Shown piece by piece: positions 38,984 through 48,317 of a DNA stretch of 64,000 nt. The number at the start of each line of letters is the position of its first letter. Position 1 is the first letter of the stretch. Source of the stretch: Paramacrobiotus metropolitanus (taxonomy: Eukaryota; Tardigrada; Eutardigrada; Parachela; Macrobiotidae); NCBI RefSeq assembly GCF_019649055.1, contig NW_026570339.1:186001-250000 (forward strand). Reading direction: 5' to 3'. A model generated the notes under the pieces. The model did not search any database and was not told where the DNA came from. It saw only the letters and a list, made by a program, of their open reading frames with translations. Made by a program: the position numbers and the translations under genes.

Positions 38984-39785
38984 CTTGCCATTAGAGTCCG
39001 TAAATCGTCATTTTGACGAAGCTTAACGAACGTTAACGAAACGAATCGTCAAGCCCCGCGCATGTTTTACGGACTTCTGAGCACCGCTTCGTTAAGTTTC
39101 GTTATAAGAAAATGTATTCTCGCTTCGCGAAGTTATATTGAAATTTTGGAGTCGCTTTCTCTTCGTCAAAAAGATACCGATGTGGAATTTAGAAAATAAA
39201 ATAAATTATTTTCCAATTGTACGCCAGCCGCACTCGTGCGTGCGTCTCTTGCGCCTGGACAAATAATTCAGTGTTTTGGGCGCCCGGAACAGGGTCTCCT
39301 TCATAAGCGCACACTGGAAGCTGCAACCTATTGTACACAGTGAATCTGACGCTTTGCGAAACTCCCAGTTCTAGACACTGCACTAGTGTTTCGCAAGCAC
39401 ATGTTGTTTATAGCTTCACAGCACTGCAAATCATAACGGCACTAGTGAACTGCAAAAGTGCAAGCTGCAATTTTCATAGAAGCTTGATGATCTGATCTAC
39501 TATTTTTGATGTGGAACGACATAGAAAATTCAGATAAATAAAATTAATCCCAGGAACGCTTACTACTGTGATTTGTATTTTGCGATTTCGTTGCGTTCAG
39601 TTTTTTTTACGGAAAAATATCGAAAGTTATCGTTAAGTTGCGCTCAAATATTTTATAAATTCGTCAAGGTTCGTTATTTTATGGGACAGGAAGCGTGCAG
39701 TTAAGTTTCGTTACGTTTGCTCAGTACGACAAAATTTTTCGTTTCGCTGCCAAAATTGTGACGATTTACGGACTCTACTTGCCAT
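38984..39785. mobile_element. Non-autonomous hAT-like transposon with 8-bp target duplication
   Basis: The element proper is 38,992-39,777 (786 bp). Its ends are perfect 19-bp inverted repeats, tagagtccgtaaatcgtca on the left and the exact reverse complement on the right. Both sides are flanked by the identical 8-mer cttgccat (38,984-38,991 and 39,778-39,785). An 8-bp duplication with a TAGAG-type end is characteristic of the hAT superfamily. Subterminal regions carry scattered gttaagtttcgtta-like motifs, as many hAT elements do. There is no transposase ORF, so it would need a helper in trans. The intact duplication and termini suggest fairly recent insertion. Confidence 0.85.
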
Positions 39786-40579
39786 ACGGCTGGCATACAC
39801 TCTCACTCAACCTATCAAGTTTTCTATCGGAAAACCTATTCTACAGCAACAACACAATATGTATGATATGTATATATACAACACAACGCACACAAACATA
39901 CCACAGATATATATATATATATGCGCTAACATGCTCCACAGGTGCACATGTTAGACGGTGAGACCAATTCCAATGAGAAAATTACCATCACTTAAAGAGC
40001 AGTAGAGCCGCCGGAATAACTAACTTTGCATGCGCGGTTGCTTACACTGTACTGCAAAATCCTCAAGACTATCACAATAAATAAATTAATATTAAATTTT
40101 AAACTAATTCCACAAAACAGATTCACAATAAATTTTACTGATTTCACAAAAAGTTCATGAAACATCAACTGTATTCAATTACATCTAGCTGAGCTGTAGG
40201 ATCGACAGTAGAGTAAGTACATAATTGCACACTAGAAAAATTAATATGGTATATGCTTTGCGTTACTCAAGTATGCTTCTATTTGTGGTGTATGTGTTGT
40301 ACGTACGATTGCGTTACTGTGCGTACTCTGTACAGCAGACGCACCCGGACAATGGGTAGTACGATCTCATTGTAATTGTACACAGTGTGCTACAATAATC
40401 GATCACTCATTAAGGATTAAGCATCAATCGACATGAGGCGGCCTAATCACAGAGAAAAATTGATCTAATTTCGCTCCCATCGGCGCTGTCCCCAAGATCG
40501 ATGCCGCATTTCCACGTTGGATTTCGATACTGATCCGCTGGCGAAGATATTCCGTGGCTCGTTTTTCGCCGGTTTCCTT
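39786..40579. other. AT-rich intergenic DNA
   Basis: Includes a short (ta)n run at about 39,906-39,920. No gene or clear element boundary is seen. Confidence 0.4.
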
Positions 40580-41089
40580 TCATATTTTCTGTCCTAATTC
40601 CGTAATCATGCGGGCAGCATCCGGTCCGGGCGGTCCGAGCGTCTCAAAACCCAGCGCACGGAATAGGTAGTCCTGGCCGATATTACGGTATTTCTCGATC
40701 TCAGCCTGCTCGGCTTGTGCTGCTGCAGCTCCTGCGCGTGCGGATGTCGCTACGATGTGCGATATAGCCATTGTGCTGACACAAATGACGTCCCATGCCA
40801 ACATCCGTCCTCTCTCCCATGGTGTCAAGGTAGCGCCATCTGGGCGCTTGTTGTCTGTTGGAAAAATACCTTGTGGTTCTAACTCGCTTTCGAAGCCAGC
40901 CGATGTGAGACTGCGCTTCACAATAGCGTTCGGACATTTATGCGTAGGGATTCGTCCGCGGCTTTTCTTGCAGCTTAAGCCATGGTAACCACGGACATCC
41001 GCCCAATCATCGCAAACACAGCGGTGATCGAGGGTGATGACTGGAGCTCCCAGGCGTAGACCAACCGCGATTCGTACCGCAGAGTAGTA
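40580..41089 (-). pseudogene. Retroelement polyprotein C-terminal fragment, 5'-truncated
   Basis: An open frame of about 169 codons runs from just after a stop at 41,090-41,092 to the stop at 40,580-40,582 and has no proper start. It contains the blocks AVRIAVGLRLGAP, DVRGYHGLSC, NKRPDGATLTPWERGRMLAW, and AGAAAAQAEQAEIEKY followed by FETLGPPGPDAARMI. These match the conserved C-terminal region (RLGAP, ARGTHGLSC, KRPDGLTLIPW, TLGPWG) of a group of animal reverse-transcriptase polyproteins. The upstream polymerase is absent here. It is a dead 3' fragment of a retroelement; the subfamily is uncertain. Confidence 0.65.
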
Positions 41090-41180
41090 CTAATTAATGT
41101 TACTAATACTGGTAGTGTTACCGGTAGTGATACTATGTAATGGTACTGGCAGTGGTACTGGTTATGTCATGGCAAATTAA

Positions 41181-41480
41181 GGACAATGGCCCGGTACGTA
41201 GCGTCAAAAATTGGATACATACACTAAAACTTTCGCTTTCGCGCACTCCGAATCACTGTTTTGTAATACTTTATGTTATTCTAAAGCCAAATGATTTGTA
41301 TACATCATTCTGAAAACCGTTTGCGCGCGCAACATCCGGTTGCCGAGATAAGGCGTATTGCAATAGGTGAAAAGTTTAAATGCATTGTTGTGCACCAAAA
41401 GTCTGGTTATCACCCGATCTTCTTGAAATTTTGCTGTAAAAGACACATGGCCATAAAGTCGAAAGTGAACCTAAAGTAAT
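41181..41480. mobile_element. Foldback family 2, left arm (TTAA-flanked)
   Basis: It begins ggacaatggcccggta directly after TTAA (41,177-41,180) and continues through the family blocks aaaactttcgctttcgcgcac, gatttgtatacatca, gtttgcgcgcgcaacatccgg and gcaccaaaagtctgg. It pairs as an inverted repeat with the arm at 43,940-44,123, so the whole 41,181-44,123 stretch may be one composite element, or two nested insertions around a LINE fragment. Confidence 0.6.
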
Positions 41481-41484
41481 TCCT

Positions 41485-42584
41485 TGTAAAAGTAATTCCT
41501 TGTCGTATCGAAATTTAGTAACGGGCGAACAATAGAGCAGGTGCGAGAGTTCCGATATCTGGGCTTTATACTGCATGAGCACTGTGACCTTAAGAAATCG
41601 GCTAACCATTTAACAGAACGAGTGAAAACGGGATACAACACGGCCAGACAGAAATTGTCAGGTTTGAAAAGCGGATAAACATGGAAAACTGCGCAAACAA
41701 TTTTTGAAGCGGTCGTGGGAAGCATTGCGATATACGGGTCGGAACTATGCGGGAAAAACAATGAAACTGACAAAGGGCAAATCTCCTATGCCAAAAGGGT
41801 TTTTGGTCTCAGAAACACAACGAACACCCAGGCGATTTTGTACGTCCTAAATCTGTTACCGTTGAGTCTTAGACAAATAAGGCAGCAGATGCGTTGTCTC
41901 GAGAAGATCAGTCACGCTAATGAGGGCACTCTTCTACGAGCGGCATTTGAAGAAAGTAGTTTGGTTGGTAGAAGCAGATCACGTTGTTGGCTTACAAACG
42001 CCCTTAAACAATTACCGGAAGACTTAAAAATTAACTTAAAGAATTCTCTTGAAGACATTCGAAATCAATTAAGGAAATTTAATTCCGTAGACATCATGAC
42101 CAGACTCGAGAAAGAATTCCGGACGAACTTATTTCAGTCAGTACAGGATAATGCTGCCAAGAGCAGCAGGTTGATGTTTATGTTTCAGTGCCTACCCGAA
42201 AGCAGAGAAGTCGACCTCCTAAAAGACTCGTCCGTAACCATCAGCGGAAACTCGATAAAATTGCTGACCTCAAACCACTACCTTGCTGTGGAGAAAGGAA
42301 GATGGAACGATCTGCCACGAGAGGAGCGATTATGTACCTTCTGCAAGATCGTGGAAGACGAGCAGCATGCTTTGAACGATTGCCCGGCATATTTCCCACA
42401 CCGAGAGAAGCTGAAGGAGCGTCTAGCTGCGCTGGACCTCACGATACCCGACGGCGGGATAACTGAAACAATGAAAAAGGTGTTACAAAGCAAAGCTACA
42501 CCAAATGAGAACAAGAAATCTTTGTTCTTTTGTTTAAGCAATTTTCTAAACCAAATCTTGAAAGATGGTCGCAAAGTACGTTAG
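41485..42584 (+). pseudogene. Non-LTR retrotransposon reverse transcriptase, C-terminal part, decayed
   Basis: The frame opens near 41,485 and reads REFRYLGFILHEHCDLKKSA, then a single in-frame TAA at 41,676-41,678, then continues open for 290 codons to 42,584. The YLGFIL...LKKSANHL segment is the typical RT thumb/connection of LINE-type elements. The end has a zinc-binding pattern CTFCKIVEDEQHALNDCPAY (CX2C...HX4C), also usual for LINE C-termini. The 5' polymerase core is missing and the one stop disables it. Codon use and low GC differ from the neighbouring host genes. Function in life: target-primed reverse transcription. Confidence 0.75.
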
Positions 42585-42744
42585 CGGTGAAATGTTACTG
42601 TTACCTCCTCCTTAACGTACATGCAAATGCAACCGAATGTACTAAATCTGACTTCCATGTATAACATAATTGTGTCACTTGTTAATTTTATTTTATATTA
42701 AGTGCTGTTTTTGCTACTACCCGTATGGTCGTTTAAGTGAAACA

Positions 42745-43340
42745 CTATGATGAGTGAATGGGCGATGGTCGTTTAAGTGAAACACCCGAAATAACATTTT
42801 CCACAAACCGATTTTCGTTTGGATTTTTTTCTCATACGATTAAACAGAATGTACCCTTTACAGAGTACTTGAAATTTTTAAAAAAGCTTGAACCGTTTTC
42901 TTGCAAATGTCTCGTAAAGAAATCAGTGACGAAAGCGTTTTAGCCACGCCACGACTGCCACTGCACTACGCTCAAATATTTGCAATCACCGCCATACAAG
43001 GGTGGCTGTACCATCACCGCATTTGCGGCTGTTAATTCAATTCAGGTAAGTTTATATTCAACGGATTTTTTTTTCGTTCTTTGAAGCTGGTGTCTTCAAA
43101 CTAAATTTATTTTGGTTTAAATAAACTTCTTACACGACGATGGTACAGCCACCCTTGTATGGCGGTGATTGCAAATATTTGAGCGTAGTGCAGTGGCAGT
43201 CGTGGCGTGGCTGAAACGCTTTCGTCACTGATTTTATCTGCAAGAAAACGGTACTCGACATCTTAATCGTATGAGAAAAATTCTTTTGTGAAAATGTTAT
43301 TTCTGTTTCATAAACGACCATCGCCCATTCACTATCATAG
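42745..43340. mobile_element. Foldback element, ~230-270-bp arms
   Basis: The left arm (42,745 to about 43,015) and the right arm (about 43,139-43,340) are inverted copies. The innermost ~95 bp are nearly identical; for example gatggtacagccacccttgt at 43,139 has its complement near 42,996-43,015. Outer parts carry small deletions. The ends read ctatga...agtgaatgggcgatgg on both sides. The ~120-bp centre is AT-rich and non-coding. A partial repeat of the left end (atggtcgtttaagtgaaaca) sits just outside at 42,725. No coding capacity. Confidence 0.75.
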
Positions 43341-43389
43341 CATACTCGGTATGTGTTATCTAAAATTCTTTTGCTGATTTATTTTCTTG

Positions 43390-43850
43390 TTTACTCCAAT
43401 TATCATACGGCACAACGACACAGAAAGAAATCTGGGGGAATAAAGTTGCCTTGTCTTGTCCCATTGTAATACACCATATTTCGGCCAACCGGATGTTGCG
43501 CGCGCAAATGGTTTTCCGAACAATGTATACAAATCATTCAGCTTTAGAAAGACATAAAGTGTTACAAAAGTGATTCAGATGCGCGAAAAAAAAAGTGTAT
43601 GTATTTTTTGACAGCATGTACCCATTTCGCTTACTTGAACAGTGGATTAGATCCTGCTACACGTTATTTATCTGATTGTCATCGGGTGGCAACTTTCTGG
43701 TGTTGAAATCGATAATCACCTGAAGTGGAATGAGCAGTTCACTTTTGGCATTGCCATGATTTCATAAGCGCCAAGCTCTTTATCAATATTATGGTCTGCA
43801 ACGTCTTCGACTGAGCGCTTAGCTTTTGAAAACCAACACTGATTTAACTT
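43390..43850 (+). pseudogene. Internally gapped copy of the adjacent LINE segment
   Basis: This repeats, in the same order, blocks of the following segment (43,855-44,540): caattatcatacggcacaac, aaatctgggggaataaagtt, the foldback-family arm, tctggtgttgaaatcgataa, gaatgagcagttca, and tggtctgcaacgtcttcgac. Many short stretches of 5-70 bp are missing between blocks. It is non-coding. It could be a decayed tandem duplicate or a mis-assembled haplotype. Confidence 0.55.
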
Positions 43851-43939
43851 ATCCTCAATTATCATACGGCACAACGCATGGTGTGCCCCTGCCAGAAGAA
43901 ATCTGGGGGAATAAAGTTGCCTTGTCTTGTCCCATTGTA

Positions 43940-44123
43940 ATACACCATATTTCGGCAACCGGATGTTGCGCGCGCAAATGGTTTTCCGAACAATGTATAC
44001 AAATCATTCAGCTTTAGAAAGACATAAAGTGTTACAAAAAAGTGATTCGGAATGCGCGAAAGCAAAAGTTTTAGTGTATGTATCCCATTTTTGACAGCAT
44101 GTACCGGGCCATTTCGCTTACTG
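43940..44123. mobile_element. Foldback family 2, right arm
   Basis: The reverse complement reads from gcgaaatggcccggtacatg through gcgcattccgaatcac to gcgcgcgcaacatccgg, matching the arms at 41,181, 46,858 and 55,660. It directly precedes the LINE RT remnant. Confidence 0.6.
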
Positions 44124-44990
44124 CGAAGCTGAACAGTGGATTAGTTCCGGTTGATCAGGTTATGGAAGAGAATCTGCTACACGTTAACGGAAAGAAGTGC
44201 CAAGCGATGTATAAATGTTCTGACCGAAAAACAGAACCGGACCCAGAAGTTGTCATTAACGGGTCGGCAACTGGCATCGGGAAATCTGGTGTTGAAATCG
44301 ATAATCACCTGAAGTGGAATGAGCAGTTCAGAAAGGTACAACGGAAAGGGAATTTTGGCATTGCCATGATTAAGCGAGCACAACAAGGGCTCACCATGTC
44401 ACAGCGCCAAGCTCTTTATCACGCCTGCTTCGGTTGCCATATCGCGCACCAGTTGCCGGTATGGTCTGCAACGTCTTCGACTGAGCGCTACAGCTAGCCG
44501 GACTGCAACGTAAAGCTCTGAAAACCAACACTGATTACAAGATGCCGGTAACTCCGGAACAGTATCAGAAGTTGGGTATTCTTCACATATTCGACCGATG
44601 GCGTCAGAGCATTGCGGTGTGGCTATTCAAGATCTGGAACAAAGATAAATTCCAACTTCCGGCATACCTCATGGTCCCCTGGATATGGTCCAAGTAAAAG
44701 ATAACACGATGCGTCATAATCTGCGGAAGCCGGCACGGATCGAGGTTGCACGAGCAAAGAAAATAATCGGAGGGTGGACTTTGGAAATGCGTTTAATGCG
44801 TTTTTTTGATAAAATTGTTGCTGTTCATTCTAAAATTCTCGATGCCAGTTCTGTACCTGTCTTTAAATTTATACTCAAATCTGTGGATCTGTCTTAGTTC
44901 TTTACCTGCATTTAAAATTGTTTTTGTTCGACCGGACTTGAAGTCCTCTTGGGGTTGTCTGCTCTTGTGCCGTAATAATAATAATAATAC
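44124..44990 (+). pseudogene. Second LINE remnant with 3' (taa)n tail
   Basis: Translation gives a reverse-transcriptase C-terminal segment: VEIDNHLKWNEQFRKVQRKG, MSQRQALYHACFGCHIAHQL and LPVWSATSSTER. A frame shift with a stop follows near 44,495, then ALKTNTDYKMP and FDRWRQSIAVWLFKIWNKD to a stop at 44,695. A low-complexity 3' region ends in a (taa)n microsatellite at about 44,973-44,990, the usual 3' terminus of CR1/L2/jockey-like LINEs. Sequence and tail differ from the 41.5-42.6-kb element, so it is another family. Broken by at least one frame shift and 5' truncated. Confidence 0.7.
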
Positions 44991-46857
44991 AAGTATCGGT
45001 CGCGCTAGCGCGCGACCAGTTGTGTTCGAGGTATGGAAGAATGAAAAAATACAAAATATACTTCGTACAGCAATAAAAACGATTTTGTGAAATATTTCAA
45101 ATATAAACCCCAGCGAGGCCAGCTACGAAAATATTTTAACATGTAGAAATGCGGACAGTTTTCAAGCTTTCCGGTTAAATTCGACCAGTATTATAAAAAC
45201 TGTGAAAGCCTCCGCAATTTTTCTTTTTGTTTGCAATTTTCACGGTTCTTTTTCACGTTTTTAATGTAGCTTTATATTGCCGATCTAACGAACTGAAAAC
45301 TTGAATTTTTTTGTACGACCGATAATATTTAAACCGTGATTAAATGAATGGAGTGGGATCATTTACACAATGCCCACAAAAACCATTCAGCCGACATTTA
45401 GCGAGAATTAATGGAAACTTGTGAGAAACAATTAACGGTTGCCCAAAGTGACCTGGCAGGCTGCATCTAAGCTACTAATTGTAAGAATTTTCAGCCATTC
45501 AGTCAAGCTCTTCAGTATTTATAAAAATAAAATAAATACATATTTATTAGATTTTGAGGTTAGTGAATACCCAAGCTACCATCAGTTTCACAGAGCCGCT
45601 ATTTGAGTGAATACGGTAAACGGGCTGCGGGCTGGCTTTTAGATATTTAGAAATTACATATAAATTAGACAATTTAGAGCGTGAGATATTGAGGTACTCA
45701 GATCTCTAGATATTTTTAAAATTCGAAACTTTGGAGGCTAAAAAAATTAGAGGTAACGGCCCCGCTGCGCGGGGCCGAGTCGAAATATTTAGAAATATTT
45801 AGAAATCCTTGAAATGTAAAAGCTTTGGAGCCGGCTTTCGAAAAATTTACAGTTATTTTGAGGTATCCAAACAGATTTAAAAACATCTTAAAGGTTTCAA
45901 GAATTAACAAAAAATTATAAGTTTGATGGGATTGACAATTTTAAATAACCATAGTTTAGGTTGCTAAGTTGCGAAACTTGTATTTGCTCATTCGAGACGT
46001 TTCTAGAATTTACTGGAAATTTCTGTGAACTTTAAACGCTAAGCGCTGAAAGTTTGAAAGGGTTTTTGAAAACGTTCCGGAAAATTCCGGAAAGGGTTTT
46101 TGAAAACGGAAAGGGTTTCCGGAAAGGGTTTCCGGAAAGGGTTTTTGAAGTTTGAAAGGGTTTTTGAAAACGTTCCGGAACCAAAATTTTTTTCCAAGCT
46201 GCAGGTAGGAAGCTTTGGAAGATGCTGGATTTTATAAAATAATCAAAAGCTTCACAAATGGAATCTCGAATTAGAAGATAATTTCCAAAACTAACAACCT
46301 TTAACTACTAACAACCTTTAAGTACTACAGCTTTTAAAAATTTTTTTAGACCTTCTCCAAAACTTAATATTTTTTTAAAGATAAAGGTAGGAACGTTTGC
46401 GCGATGCTCTATTTTATAAAATTTTATAAAATTATAAACTTATTGAAAAACTCAATTTTCATTTAGGAGATAACTTCCAAAAAATAAGGACGTAAGCTAA
46501 GGATATATGAATCTACTGATATATTATATTGCCATGGTTATGTTAGTGGTATCACGTTATGGTACTAATAGTGGTAGTGTTGACACTTGCGATACTTATT
46601 CCGGCAGTTTTACCGGCACTCGCAAGTTCGCAACGATGTGAAAAATAAAATTTATTATAAGATTTTGTTAAATTTTGAAAAATAACTTCTCGTAATCAGT
46701 TTCGTATAATGTTTTAGCCTTTGTCAGGTTAAGGTTTAAACGATTTTTGTGCGATTCCGATGTCTTTGTGTAGTTCTGATATGCTCTCACGGTAAGGCTA
46801 TTGGCTTATGCCAATAGCCTTACCGGTAGCCGATACACAAAATAACACCTTAATTAA
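44991..46857. other. AT-rich repeat-laden DNA
   Basis: No gene. It contains hairpins ggtcgcgctagcgcgcgacc (about 44,998-45,017) and cggccccgctgcgcggggccg (45,759-45,779), and a degenerate array of ggaaagggttt(ttgaa) blocks at about 46,045-46,175. The rest looks like decayed repeat. Confidence 0.5.
46045..46175. repeat. Degenerate short tandem array (ggaaagggttt core)
   Basis: The core ggaaagggttt or gaaagggtttttga occurs six times in 130 bp, alternating with aaaacgttccgga. The array is irregular, consistent with slippage in a low-complexity tract. Confidence 0.6.
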
Positions 46858-47145
46858 GGGCAATGACCCGGTGATGATACCGAATTCGTGTACATGCACG
46901 AAAACTTTCACTTTCGCGCACTCCCAACTGACCCAACACATTTTTGTATGATTTTGTGTTTGGAAGTGTGTGAAGGAATGTGTGATGCATGATCAGTTTT
47001 TGTTTACTGGTTCATATTTTTATGCATCAACAATCACGTCCGCTGATAATCGCGGCGAAAATATTCAGCGTATTCAATTTCGAATACCACCATTCTGTAG
47101 CTACATGATTCGTATACATTCGCGTGAAAACCGTTTGTGCTGTGG
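46858..47145. mobile_element. Foldback family 2, solo left half
   Basis: It starts gggcaatgacccggt immediately after TTAA (46,854-46,857) and shares aaaactttcactttcgcgcac, then cattctgtagc and gcgtgaaaaccgtttgtgc with the complete element at 55,660-56,318. The second half is missing, so this is a truncated copy. Confidence 0.6.
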
Positions 47146-48221
47146 TTGATTAACAGTAGTAGTTGGTAGGAGAAGTGGAGTGCTTATGGTAGGAAATAAT
47201 GGAGGCGGAATTTAATTTGTAGAGAGTTGGTGCTAGCGCTGTGCATGTGGACTGCCAAATGGCCTTTCCGGCGACGGTATACTGCCTGTGCCCGTGCCCG
47301 GAAAGGAATCCCCGTACGTCCTGCAAGTGAGGAATTAAGAGGAGTTTTGCGCTGATTATTGCCAAGACAGGGACCGTAGACATGTCAGGCATACAAGACA
47401 ATAGAATAATCATTCCATTCCCGGCAAGCTGCAGCACAATGGGGGCAAGAGCTTTTTTTCGGCATCTGTAAAGTTCTGTTGACCGATACGAGTGGCTGCT
47501 TAATAATACTAGATCTACGCGCCAACGGGAAGATACTCACTCGTATAATATTATGCAGGTGGCTGTGTGTTACGGCGACGGGTGTGCTGAGCTTGACTTT
47601 ATAATTTTGACTTGATTGTACACTAATTTGCACGCCATTATTGAATTTCGTGTATCCAACTTCAGTATCCGTTTGTTTTATTTATGGGCGTGGAGAGGCC
47701 AGGCCAGCCAGACTGCCAGAGGAGAGCACAAGTCGCTGAATCTGTACAAGTACTGAGTAGCAGAGTAGGTCAAGGCATGAACGGCAGGGATAACCGCCAT
47801 CCCGTGGGCCGTAGGGGCAGGACAACATCTACCCTAAGCAGCAGCACACCGTGGGGCTCATCCCCTTCCCAGTCTTTCATTGTCCTTAGATTTCACTGTG
47901 GAAATTACCGTGTATGACAACCAGCCGACAGCCGGATCCAATCAGATTCACGCAGCTCTTAATACTACAAAATCTATCTATACTACAAAACCCGCACATG
48001 TACACCGATGCTCCCGGATAATCGGAGGCGGGACAGCTATACGCAGCTGCTCATTATTGGGAAATTACCGAGTGATGGAACCGATGCGGGTAATTGTATG
48101 TGCAGCATGCTCGTCTATATAATTATTGCGGGCGGCAGTGCTGCGGGCAGCTGTTGTCTGGCCCAGTAACGTTAACGCTAACTTAGACGAAAGCGTTCGC
48201 GCCGTTCGCGAAAGGTCTGCC
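47146..48221. other. Intergenic region downstream of F-box gene B
   Basis: No supported gene. Short ORFs on both strands have no motif. It ends at the hexanucleotide repeat that abuts F-box gene B. Confidence 0.4.
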
Positions 48222-48302
48222 CAGCCGCAGCCGCAGCCGCAGCCGCAGCCGCAGCCGCAGCCGCAGCCGCAGCCGCAGCCGCAGCCGCAGCCGCAGCCGC
48301 AG
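48222..48302. repeat. (CAGCCG)n hexanucleotide microsatellite, ~13 units
   Basis: Near-perfect tandem copies of cagccg cover about 80 bp. It lies 16 bp downstream of the minus-strand stop codon of F-box gene B, so it would be in that gene's 3' UTR. In the plus strand one frame reads Gln-Pro repeats, but no gene context supports translation. Confidence 0.9.
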
Positions 48303-48317
48303 CGCGGCGCTTTTAGG

